Positions 24,938-31,723 of a stretch of 64,000 nt of DNA are shown here, one piece after another. The stretch spans positions 374,325-438,324 of the forward strand of contig NZ_JAACJS010000015.1 of NCBI RefSeq assembly GCF_009939005.1. The letters are read 5' to 3'. Both the position numbers and the translations under genes were made by a program. Within the stretch, counting starts at the first letter, position 1; each line of letters starts with the position of its first letter. Source of the stretch: Sediminibacterium roseum. Lineage in GTDB: Bacteria; Bacteroidota; Bacteroidia; Chitinophagales; Chitinophagaceae. The notes beneath the pieces are model-generated. The model made no database searches. It was not told where the DNA came from and saw only the letters and a program-made list of their open reading frames with translations.

Positions 24938-25100
24938 AAACATGCATATAAAAAAAAGCTTGCCAGCATGCTTCAATTTTGATGGAAGAGGTAGAACACA
25001 AAAAGCAGCTCTTGAAGCTGGTTTTTGGGAACTGAGCGGGACTACACTCGAACGCCTAGTCCTGTTTTTGACGGTTCTGGGCACTTTGGAATTCTCTTAA

Positions 25101-25128
25101 CCAATTTTATTTAAGTTCTTGAAATTGG
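25101..25128. promoter_or_regulatory. Spaced inverted repeat upstream of the NmrA/SIP/AraC cluster
   Basis: CCAATTT and AAATTGG are separated by 14 bases, about 135 bases before the NmrA gene. The symmetry suits a dimeric regulator site, but nothing links it to the AraC protein, and AT-rich sequence makes chance symmetry likely. Confidence 0.25.
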
Positions 25129-25263
25129 TCAATATCACAAATGATACTCCCTGCATCCCCACTATTTTGCAATTTTCTTTTTTGGCTAAAACAATCAGAC
25201 ATTCAGCTAAATCTGCTTTTGGTAGCCGGTGCAACTTTGCATAAACAAATTAAAACGTAGAAA

Positions 25264-26175
25264 ATGAACATCGTATTAACAGGTTCTCTTGGGAACATCG
25301 GGAAACCACTTACAGAAGGGCTGGTAAAAAAGGGACATTCGGTCACCGTCATCAGCAGCGATGCCGGGAAAAAAGAAGCCATTGAGGTTCTTGGTGCAAA
25401 GGCAGCCATCGGCAGTATGTTTGACGCCGATTTCTTAACAACAGTATTCACGAAAGCAGACATTGTTTATTTAATGGAAACTATGGAAGCTGCCGGTGAT
25501 ATGTTTGACAAATCGGTTGATTTTATTGCTACTATCAATAAAATTGGCAACAACTACAAAAAAGCGGTTGAGCAATCGGGAGTAAAAAAAGTAATTCATT
25601 TGAGCAGCATCGGAGCTCATACCGACAAGGGCATTGGCATTCTCATCTTCCATTACAACGTAGAAAACATTTTGAAACAGCTGCCGGATGATGTTGCCAT
25701 CAAGTTCATTCGCCCGGTCGGCTTTTACATCAACCTGTTTTCCTTTGTGCAGTCGATAAAATACAAAGGCGCCATTGTTTCGAATTACGGCGGCGATAAA
25801 AAAGAACCCTGGGTTTCGCCCCTGGACATTGCCGATGTAATTGTTGAAGAAATGAACAAACCATTTGCGGGCAGAACAGTACGATATGTGGCCAGCGACG
25901 AAGTTTCCCCGAATGAAATTGCAAAAGCACTCGGAAAAGAAATTGGAAAGCCTGACCTGGAATGGAAAGTAATACCTGATGAGCAATTATTGGACAACTG
26001 GTTGGAAATTGGTTTTAACAGGCAGGTTGCAGAAGGCTTTGTTGAATTACAGAGAAGCCAGGGCGATGGTAGCTTGTATGAAGATTTCTACCGGCACCAA
26101 CCCCGTTTTGGCAAAATAAAGCTGGCCGATTTTGCCAGGGAATTTGCCAAGGTTTATCATTCTGAAAATGAATAA
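25264..26175 (+). CDS. NmrA-like NAD(P)-binding protein
   Basis: 303 residues of an atypical short-chain dehydrogenase. The N-terminal nucleotide-binding motif is MNIVLTGSLGNIGKPLTEGL (TGxxGxxG). AIGSMFDADFLTTVFTKADI and VKKVIHLSSIGAHTDKG follow, with FIRPVGFYINLF in place of the usual catalytic YxxxK, as in NmrA/azoreductase-like sensors. It may be a redox sensor or reductase. It overlaps the next gene by eight bases; the SIP-like and AraC genes follow, so the three form an operon. The cluster is more AT-rich than its surroundings, which suggests transfer. Confidence 0.85.
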   Translation: MNIVLTGSLGNIGKPLTEGLVKKGHSVTVISSDAGKKEAIEVLGAKAAIGSMFDADFLTTVFTKADIVYLMETMEAAGDMFDKSVDFIATINKIGNNYKKAVEQSGVKKVIHLSSIGAHTDKGIGILIFHYNVENILKQLPDDVAIKFIRPVGFYINLFSFVQSIKYKGAIVSNYGGDKKEPWVSPLDIADVIVEEMNKPFAGRTVRYVASDEVSPNEIAKALGKEIGKPDLEWKVIPDEQLLDNWLEIGFNRQVAEGFVELQRSQGDGSLYEDFYRHQPRFGKIKLADFAREFAKVYHSENE

Positions 26176-26884
26176 CCTTCCATATACTGAGACGGCACAA
26201 AACACGATGCTATCTGCAGTGGAAAAACTTTTCGTTAAGTCGGGCACGATTGTAGCGGCACGAAAGTGGAATGGAGGCAAACTATACGAAATAGATATTC
26301 ATCTGCCAAAAGTTGACTTTGCAAAATGGAAGACCGCACAATCCATAAAATGCCGGATATCGGCTTTGCACTACACCGATTATACACCGGCCACCTGGGA
26401 CATTGAAAATAAAATATGCACTTTGTATATTGATACAAGCCATAGCGGACAGGGAAGTTTATGGGCCGCTGAACAAAGAAAAGGCAACGTGTTTCATTAC
26501 CTGAAAATAGAAATGGCAAAACATTTTCCTTTCCAAAACAAACATCTTGTTTTTCTTGGCGATCAAACAAGCATCGGGCATTTCTGCGCATTGCAGCAAT
26601 TGGCAGATGATAATGCCATGATCAGTGGTATTGTTTCCTTCAACGACCTGCAAACGGCTGATGAGTTTGTTCACAATTGTGCGTGGTTACCTTTGGAGGC
26701 TGTTGCCAATGACCAAACCATTTTCCGGCAAACAGAAAACCTGATCACGAGACATCAGTCTGAAAAAGAAAAATTCGTATTTTATATTGTCGGCGGTGCA
26801 GGCCTTGTTGTACAATTGAGAAAGTTGCTCAAATCTCATGGCGTTGATGGCCGCCAGATAAAATCGTATGGGTTTTGGCATTAA
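26168..26884 (+). CDS. Siderophore-interacting-protein-like flavoreductase
   Basis: 238 residues from ATG 26168, overlapping the NmrA stop; an ATG at 26132 is in frame but deeper in the previous gene. The N-terminal half is a ferredoxin-reductase-like FAD barrel (CRISALHYTDYTPATWDIE, then HSGQGSLWAAEQRKG). The C-terminal half has HLVFLGDQTSIGHFCALQQL and FYIVGGAGLVVQLRKLL, and ends KSYGFWH, as SIP proteins end KxYWxxG. They reduce ferric siderophores with NAD(P)H. The usual RxYT FAD motif is not clear, so the cofactor is uncertain. Confidence 0.75.
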   Translation: MNNLPYTETAQNTMLSAVEKLFVKSGTIVAARKWNGGKLYEIDIHLPKVDFAKWKTAQSIKCRISALHYTDYTPATWDIENKICTLYIDTSHSGQGSLWAAEQRKGNVFHYLKIEMAKHFPFQNKHLVFLGDQTSIGHFCALQQLADDNAMISGIVSFNDLQTADEFVHNCAWLPLEAVANDQTIFRQTENLITRHQSEKEKFVFYIVGGAGLVVQLRKLLKSHGVDGRQIKSYGFWH

Positions 26885-26915
26885 GCAGGATAAACAATTT
26901 TTACTTTGCATTTTT

Positions 26916-27836
26916 ATGGAACAAAGGAAAACCAAAAGGATAAAAACAATCGGCGAATTTCACCGGTTGAGAGGTTTGGCGCAGCCCGAGCATCCGCTTA
27001 TCAGCGTAGTTGATTACAACAACGTTCAGCGACCCGCCAATATAGGTGAAACAAACTGGGTGCTTGATTTCTACCAGGTATCTATCAAAAGAGGAATGAA
27101 CGCTAAAATGGTATACGGACAGCAGCAATACGATTTTGATGGAGGTATTATGTTTTTTGTTTCGCCTAACCAGGTTTTCAGGATAGAGCCAGACAAAGGC
27201 GCAGTTGAAAAGAAGTCGGGATGGATGCTGCTCATTCATCCTGATTTCTTTTGGAATACACCGCTTGCCAATACGATCAAGCGGTACGATTTTTTTGACT
27301 ATTCGGTAAGCGAAGCCTTATTTTTATCAGACAAGGAAGAACAGACACTCGATCACATCATCGAGAACATCAAACAGGAATACCAGGCGAATATTGATAA
27401 ATTCAGCAAGCAGATCATCATCACACAAATTGAAAGTTTGCTTGGTTATGCAGATCGTTTTTACAACCGCCAATTTATAACAAGGGAAAAATCAAACCAC
27501 CAGATCCTGGGGCGTTTGGAAGAATTGCTTTCAGATTATTTTAACAGCGATAATTTAACTTCAAAGGGGTTGCCGACCGTTCAGCACATTGCAGACACGT
27601 TACATGTTTCACCAAAATATTTAAGCAGTTTGCTTAAAGTGCTCACGGGGCAAAGCACGCAACAACATATTCACGATAAACTGATAGCAAAAGCGAAGGA
27701 AAAGCTGTCAACTACACAACTGTCAGTCAGCGAGATTGCTTATGAACTAGGCTTTGAACATGTACAATCGTTCAGCAAGCTTTTCAAGGCAAAGACACAT
27801 ATTTCACCCGTAGAATTCAGGCAATCATTTAACTAA
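26916..27836 (+). CDS. AraC-family transcriptional regulator
   Basis: 306 residues from ATG 26916 (MEQRKTKRIKTIGEFHRL). The N-terminal cupin-like sensor covers about 1-190. The C-terminal double helix-turn-helix covers about 215-305: PTVQHIADTLHVSPKYLSSL and LSVSEIAYELGFEHVQSFSK, then FKAKTHISPVEFRQ, the standard family ending. It follows the SIP-like gene by 31 bases and likely controls this cluster or a neighbouring one. The -7-like TTACTTTG precedes the start. Ligand unknown. Confidence 0.93.
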   Translation: MEQRKTKRIKTIGEFHRLRGLAQPEHPLISVVDYNNVQRPANIGETNWVLDFYQVSIKRGMNAKMVYGQQQYDFDGGIMFFVSPNQVFRIEPDKGAVEKKSGWMLLIHPDFFWNTPLANTIKRYDFFDYSVSEALFLSDKEEQTLDHIIENIKQEYQANIDKFSKQIIITQIESLLGYADRFYNRQFITREKSNHQILGRLEELLSDYFNSDNLTSKGLPTVQHIADTLHVSPKYLSSLLKVLTGQSTQQHIHDKLIAKAKEKLSTTQLSVSEIAYELGFEHVQSFSKLFKAKTHISPVEFRQSFN

Positions 27837-28087
27837 CAGAAGGTGGAAAGCCACTACCACTAGCCATTGTATCGCCTTAAGATCAAAATAATGAACCTGA
27901 CAGAAATTATAAACAGTAAACATTAAGCCAAAGCATCAGACCCCGAATAAAAGAAAATGATCCAAAGATCTCGAACTATTGAAATCTATTAGCTGGGTTC
28001 TTTCCTTAACTATATAATAATACGCCGGTCACTATTAGACTACAACCTGCTAAATGTCAATATCTTAGCATGTGTTTTTGTTTACAG
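27837..28087. other. AT-rich gene-free segment
   Basis: No coding region, RNA or repeat was recognised between the AraC gene and the distal end of the tRNA-derived array. It may include the outer boundary of the element described at 28088-29304. Confidence 0.4.
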
Positions 28088-28147
28088 GGCGGACCGGACT
28101 CGAACCAATCCTCAAAGTACTGTGGGGATGACAGCGCGGCATTACTC
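28088..28147 (-). pseudogene. Decayed tRNA-Asp-derived fragment at the distal end of the array
   Basis: Matches the array's tRNA-like segment (CGCTGTCATCCCCACAGTAC) but the second palindrome arm is mutated (TTTGAGGA) and the T-arm differs (TTGGTTCGAGTCCGGTCC). It lies just after the intact GIY-YIG gene and has no terminator beyond it. It is the most degraded copy and so may be the oldest. Confidence 0.7.
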
Positions 28148-28423
28148 TTAAGATTTAGTAAAATCCGACACAATATTCTTAGGATGTGCGATCAACGCCT
28201 GTATTCTTTCCAAACTAGCTTTTTTGAGATTCTTCTCTCGCTTCAATGCTTCTGTCTTAGATAGGCACCGTTCAACATACACAAGCTTCCAGGGACCTTT
28301 GAAAGAAGTGAAAAACGATTCCCCATTGTTGTGTTGCACAAGCCGTTTTAGAGGATCTTCCGAAAACCCTTTGTAAAAGCTCTTATCATCATCACTCTGA
28401 ATGATATAAACATAGAATGCCAT
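28148..28423 (-). CDS. GIY-YIG endonuclease
   Basis: 91 residues from ATG 28423, preceded by the TTTTTTTG tract of a terminator. The first strand MAFYVYIIQSDDDKSFYKG carries the paired GIY and YIG positions as YVY and YKG. LKRLVQHNNG supplies the catalytic Arg, and TEALKREKNLKK the family Glu, as in small stand-alone GIY-YIG (UvrC N-terminal-like) proteins. The ending HPKNIVSDFTKS is also found, degenerate, in each of the five neighbouring units. It is AT-rich and embedded in tRNA-derived repeats, so a role in homing or rearranging the array is plausible but unproven. Confidence 0.85.
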   Translation of the reverse strand: MAFYVYIIQSDDDKSFYKGFSEDPLKRLVQHNNGESFFTSFKGPWKLVYVERCLSKTEALKREKNLKKASLERIQALIAHPKNIVSDFTKS

Positions 28424-28460
28424 AAAACAAAAAAAGCAGCCCTTTAAGAGCTGCTTTTCG

Positions 28461-28630
28461 CGGACTGGACGGGACTCGAACCCGTCCCCACAGTACTGTG
28501 GGGATGACAGCGCGGCATTACTCGTAAGGCTCGTAAATCCGACAATATATTTAGGGTGTGCATCAGCGCACCCATTCTCTATTTGAATACTACAAAACAA
28601 AAAAAGCAACCCTTTAAGAGCTGCTTTTCG
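28461..28630 (-). repeat. Array unit 1 (170 bp, type A)
   Basis: tRNA-like part at 28461-28527 with the perfect palindrome at 28485-28504. The GIY-YIG remnant is type A (spacer contains AATATATTTAGGGTGTGCAT on the plus strand); the former start codon reads GTA. The hairpin at its high-coordinate end has a GCAAC arm. It directly precedes the intact GIY-YIG gene's own terminator. Confidence 0.85.
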
Positions 28631-28797
28631 CGGACTGGTCGGGACTCGAACCCGTCCCCACAGTACTGTGGGGATGACAGCGCGGCATTACTCGTAAGGC
28701 TCGTAAATCCGACAATATTTTTGGGTGTGCAATCAATGCACCCATTTCTTTGGAATACTATAAAACAAAAAAGCAACCCTTTAAGAGCTGCTTTTCG
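28631..28797 (-). repeat. Array unit 2 (167 bp, type B)
   Basis: Palindrome at 28655-28674. The T-arm variant is CCCGACC on the minus strand instead of CCCGTCC. Type B remnant (AATATTTTTGGGTGTGCAAT on plus), with the start codon changed to ATA. Confidence 0.85.
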
Positions 28798-28967
28798 CGG
28801 ACTGGTCGGGACTCGAACCCGTCCCCACAGTACTGTGGGGATGACAGCGCGGCATTACTCTTAAGGCTCGTAAATCCGACAATATATTTAGGGTGTGCAT
28901 CAACGCACCCATTCTCTATTTGAATACTACAAAACAAAAAAAGCAGCCCTTTAAGAGCTGCTTTTCG
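28798..28967 (-). repeat. Array unit 3 (170 bp, type A)
   Basis: Palindrome at 28822-28841. It shares the CCCGACC T-arm variant with unit 2. The sequence CTTAAG next to the tRNA-like part matches the flank of the intact GIY-YIG gene, unlike CGTAAG in the other units. Start codon position reads GTA. Confidence 0.85.
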
Positions 28968-29137
28968 CGGACTGGACGGGACTCGAACCCGTCCCCACAG
29001 TACTGTGGGGATGACAGTGCGGCATTACTCGTAAGGCTCGTAAATCCGACAATATATTTAGGGTGTGCATCAGCGCACCCATTCTCTATTTGAATACCAT
29101 AAAACAAAAAAAGCAGCCCATTAAGAGCTGCTTTTCG
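28968..29137 (-). repeat. Array unit 4 (170 bp, type A)
   Basis: Palindrome at 28992-29011. It has one change in the anticodon-arm-like part (GACAGTGCGG on plus). This is the only unit whose remnant keeps an ATG at the nuclease start position; it reads M-V-F-K-stop. Confidence 0.85.
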
Positions 29138-29304
29138 CGGACTGGACGGGACTCGAACCCGTCCCCACAGTACTGTGGGGATGACAGCGCGGCATTACTC
29201 GTAAGGCTCGTAAATCCGACAATATTTTTGGGTGTGCAATCAACGCACCCATTTCTTTGGAATACTATAAAACAAAAAAGCAGCCCATTAAGAGCTGCTT
29301 TTCG
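29138..29304 (-). repeat. Array unit 5 (167 bp, type B), next to the tRNA
   Basis: Palindrome at 29162-29181. Type B remnant as in unit 2. The hairpin at its high-coordinate end (29274-29303) serves as the terminator of the intact tRNA-Asp gene. Confidence 0.85.
29274..29303 (-). terminator. Terminator of tRNA-Asp
   Basis: On the minus strand AAAAGCAGC, a 9-base loop, GCTGCTTTTTT: a 9-bp stem with a T tract, two bases after the tRNA 3' end. The same hairpin recurs in every array unit at 167-170 bp spacing. Confidence 0.85.
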
Positions 29305-29378
29305 CGGACTGGACGGGACTCGAACCCGCGACCTCCGCCGTGACAGGGCGGCATTCTAACCAACTGAACTACCAATCC
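29305..29378 (-). tRNA. tRNA-Asp (GTC)
   Basis: 74 bases. Acceptor stem GGATTGG with CCAGTCC and discriminator G73, an Asp identity base. D-arm GTTCAGTTGGTTAGAAT. Anticodon stem CCGCC/GGCGG around loop CTGTCAC (anticodon GTC). T-arm GCGGG TTCGAGT CCCGT. CCA is not encoded. A full-consensus promoter lies 36 bases upstream and a terminator 2 bases downstream. It is the only intact tRNA in the window and the head of the tandem array of its own 3' fragments. Confidence 0.97.
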
Positions 29379-29413
29379 GTTCCTCAAACAGGCGTAACCC
29401 GTTTTTCGGACGG

Positions 29414-29445
29414 CAAAGATAGGGGTGCGGTTGTGTTCAAACAAA
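29414..29445 (-). promoter_or_regulatory. Promoter of tRNA-Asp
   Basis: On the minus strand TATCTTTG (29414-29421) matches TAnnTTTG exactly. TTTG at 29442-29445 is 20 bases upstream of it, with a second TTTG at 16 bases. The predicted start falls about 30 bases before the tRNA 5' end. Confidence 0.65.
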
Positions 29446-29497
29446 TCTTTTCAAAAAAAAATTGCAAGCCGTATTTTTACCGCCTCAACAAGAAGCT

Positions 29498-30475
29498 ATG
29501 CCCCAATACCCCAATAGACAATTCCTGGATTTTGAGAAGCCCATCAAGGAAGTATACGAGCAGATAGACGACAACAGGAAACTGGCAGAAAAAAATCCCA
29601 AGATCGATTATACCGCTACCATCCAGCAACTGGAAGCTTCTATCCTCGATAAAAGAAAAGAGATCACCGCCCACCTTACCCCCTGGCAGCGCGTTCAGTT
29701 GAGCCGCCACCCAGACAGGCCCTATACGATGAAGTACATCGACAACATGTGCACCAATTTTTTGGAACTGCATGGCGACAGGAACTTCAAAGACGACAAA
29801 GCCATGGTTGGCGGTTTCGCACAGCTGGATGGCGAAACGGTGATGATCATCGGGCAACAGAAAGGCATCAACACCAAGGCCCGCCAGCTGCGCAATTTCG
29901 GGATGGCCAACCCCGAAGGCTACCGCAAGGCGCTGCGCCTGATGAAACTTGCTGAGAAATTCGGCAAACCCGTTATCTGCCTGATCGACACACCCGGCGC
30001 CTACCCCGGTCTCGAGGCCGAAGAACGCGGCCAGGGCGAAGCCATCGCAAGAAATATTTACGAGATGATCCGGCTCAAGGTCCCGGTCATCATTGTCATC
30101 ATCGGTGAAGGCGCAAGCGGCGGTGCACTCGGCATTGGCGTGGGCGATAAAGTATTGATGATGGAAAACACCTGGTACACCGTTATCTCGCCCGAAAGCT
30201 GCAGCTCCATTCTGTGGCGCAGCTGGGATAAAAAAGAAACAGCGGCAGAACAACTGCGGCTCACAGCTACAGATATGAAAGGATTCGGGCTCGTAGACGA
30301 GATCGTTCACGAACCGCTGGGCGGCGCTCATTGGGACTATGCCGAAGCGGCCAATATCCTCAAATCATACATCCTGAAAGCCCTCAAAGAAGTAGAGGGC
30401 AAAGACGCAACCCAACGCGTTAACGACAGGATTGAGAAGTACGGCAAGATGGGCTTCTGGCAGGAGAATGCGTAA
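29498..30475 (+). CDS. accA: Acetyl-CoA carboxylase carboxyltransferase subunit alpha
   Basis: 325 residues from ATG 29498 ([20 protein letters not shown]), full family length. With AccD it transfers the carboxyl group from biotin to acetyl-CoA, the first step of fatty acid synthesis. Family landmarks: [91 protein letters not shown] and [15 protein letters not shown]. The accD partner is not in the window, as is common when the subunits are unlinked. Divergent from tRNA-Asp. dapA follows on the same strand after about 170 bases. Confidence 0.97.
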   Translation: MPQYPNRQFLDFEKPIKEVYEQIDDNRKLAEKNPKIDYTATIQQLEASILDKRKEITAHLTPWQRVQLSRHPDRPYTMKYIDNMCTNFLELHGDRNFKDDKAMVGGFAQLDGETVMIIGQQKGINTKARQLRNFGMANPEGYRKALRLMKLAEKFGKPVICLIDTPGAYPGLEAEERGQGEAIARNIYEMIRLKVPVIIVIIGEGASGGALGIGVGDKVLMMENTWYTVISPESCSSILWRSWDKKETAAEQLRLTATDMKGFGLVDEIVHEPLGGAHWDYAEAANILKSYILKALKEVEGKDATQRVNDRIEKYGKMGFWQENA

Positions 30476-30644
30476 CACCAATATCGGTATCGATTTTTAT
30501 AAACCTTTTTTTCAACATTCAATTAAAACAATCGCTATGTATTCACATCAGTTCAACAAGGATGTGGTTTGCCCTGCAGATCCACAATTGGGTAAAAGAG
30601 AAAGTCCTGAGGACAGAATTTAGTCATTAAAAAAACCAAAAGCA

Positions 30645-31523
30645 ATGTCGCTAAAACAACAGTTAAGAGGAACGGGTGTTGCCTTGATTACACCATTCAC
30701 AACAGAACACAAAGTAGATTTCGATGCACTTGGTAAAGTGATCGACTCGTTGATCAACGGAAAGGTGGAATACCTGGTTACACTGGGCACCACCGGCGAA
30801 ACACCCACACTCGATAAGCAGGAAAAGCTAGACATTGTTAATTATACCTTCGAAAAAGTAGCGGGCCGCGTGCCTGTTGTAGTAGGCATCGGCGGTAACA
30901 ATACCGCGGAGCTGGTCAGCGATCTTCATAAATTCCCCCTCGATAAGGCGGTGGCCGTACTCAGCGCCTCCCCCAATTACAACAAACCTTCGCAGGAAGG
31001 TATTTACCAGCATTACAAGGTACTCGCGGCAGAATCGCCGAAACCCATCCTGTTATACAATGTTCCCGGCCGCACGGGCAGGAACATGAGCGCAGATACA
31101 ACGCTGCGTCTTGCGCAACTCCCGAACATCGCCGGTATGAAAGAAGCGAGCGGCGATATGGCCCAGTGCATGCAGCTCCTTCGCGATATACCCGAAGATT
31201 TTCTTTTGGTAAGCGGAGACGATGCACTTGCCCTGCCACAGATCGCCTGCGGCATGCAAGGCGTGATCAGCGTTGCAGCGAACGCGTTCCCGTCACAATT
31301 TTCAGATATGGTGCGGGCAAGCCTCAACAACGATTTCGCTTCCGCAAAAAAAATAAACGATACGCTTCTCGAAGCGTACGACATCATGTTCGCAGAAAAC
31401 AACCCGGCAGGCGTAAAAGCGTTTATGGCCGAGCAGGGATTGATCGGCAACAACGTACGCCTTCCGGTGGTTCCTTTGAGCGAAGGACTGCATGCGAGGG
31501 TAAAAACTTATTTGAACAAGTAG
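30645..31523 (+). CDS. dapA: 4-Hydroxy-tetrahydrodipicolinate synthase
   Basis: 292 residues. It condenses pyruvate with aspartate semialdehyde in lysine and diaminopimelate synthesis. The N-terminus has GTGVALITPF; the family TGE motif is LGTTGETPTL; the catalytic Tyr is in ILLYNVPGRTGRNM; the Schiff-base Lys is in NIAGMKEASGD; and GVISVAANAFP closes the barrel. An intrinsic terminator follows 24 bases after the stop, so transcription ends here. Essential cell-wall gene, cytoplasmic. Confidence 0.97.
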   Translation: MSLKQQLRGTGVALITPFTTEHKVDFDALGKVIDSLINGKVEYLVTLGTTGETPTLDKQEKLDIVNYTFEKVAGRVPVVVGIGGNNTAELVSDLHKFPLDKAVAVLSASPNYNKPSQEGIYQHYKVLAAESPKPILLYNVPGRTGRNMSADTTLRLAQLPNIAGMKEASGDMAQCMQLLRDIPEDFLLVSGDDALALPQIACGMQGVISVAANAFPSQFSDMVRASLNNDFASAKKINDTLLEAYDIMFAENNPAGVKAFMAEQGLIGNNVRLPVVPLSEGLHARVKTYLNK

Positions 31524-31547
31524 CCGTTTACTCTGCCAGAATTTTAC

Positions 31548-31587
31548 AACAAAAGCCAGGACGAAATCTCCTGGCTTTTGTTATTAC
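31548..31587 (+). terminator. Intrinsic terminator of dapA
   Basis: 14-bp stem AACAAAAGCCAGGA / TCCTGGCTTTTGTT with a 7-base loop. The T-rich tract is part of the descending arm (CTTTTGTTATT). Confidence 0.8.
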
Positions 31588-31723
31588 AGCCCCGTCCATA
31601 TCAAAAACCGGTGACGCCCGGCTGCGTAACCCAGGCATTTGCTTATTGAATATCACCCGCCATTCATTGAAAATTCCGAGCGGGTTCCCTGTATTAATTG
31701 TATTTTACCGGAAACCAACTGAA

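Larger units (their letters stand above)
28088..29304 (-). mobile_element. tRNA-Asp-linked tandem array with GIY-YIG gene (putative mobile element)
   Basis: Read on the minus strand from the tRNA-Asp gene, this stretch holds five tandem units (167, 170, 170, 167, 170 bp), then an intact GIY-YIG gene and a decayed sixth tRNA-derived fragment (28088-28147). Each unit contains a terminator hairpin, a short remnant matching both ends of the GIY-YIG gene, 15 bases matching the 5' anticodon arm and loop of tRNA-Asp (AATGCCGCgCTGTCA), a perfect 20-bp palindrome, and then the tRNA-Asp T-arm and acceptor 3' strand plus the sequence leading into the next terminator. Origin as a tRNA-targeting element with non-autonomous derivatives is an inference. 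Confidence 0.7.

Noticed and set aside
28424..28609. Extension of the GIY-YIG frame upstream to 28609
   Set aside because: The extension reads through unit 1 and the terminator hairpin; the homology of the family starts at ATG 28423.
28461..29304. CRISPR array
   Set aside because: Period is 167-170 bp, the spacers are themselves homologous to each other and to the GIY-YIG gene, and there are no cas genes.
28556..29359. Several plus-strand open frames of 66-102 codons with the same repeated sequence (for example 28556-28864 and 29063-29359)
   Set aside because: They run through tRNA fragments, terminators and palindromes, repeat only because the DNA repeats, and lie opposite to the orientation of the real gene.
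30537..30623. Possible 28-residue peptide between accA and dapA
   Set aside because: Has start and stop, but no hydrophobic segment, coupling or recognised similarity; chance is a sufficient explanation.
31166..31723. Long N-terminal extension of the acyltransferase-like protein
   Set aside because: It overlaps dapA in another phase, crosses the dapA terminator and is rich in Arg and Cys unlike a signal or membrane region.
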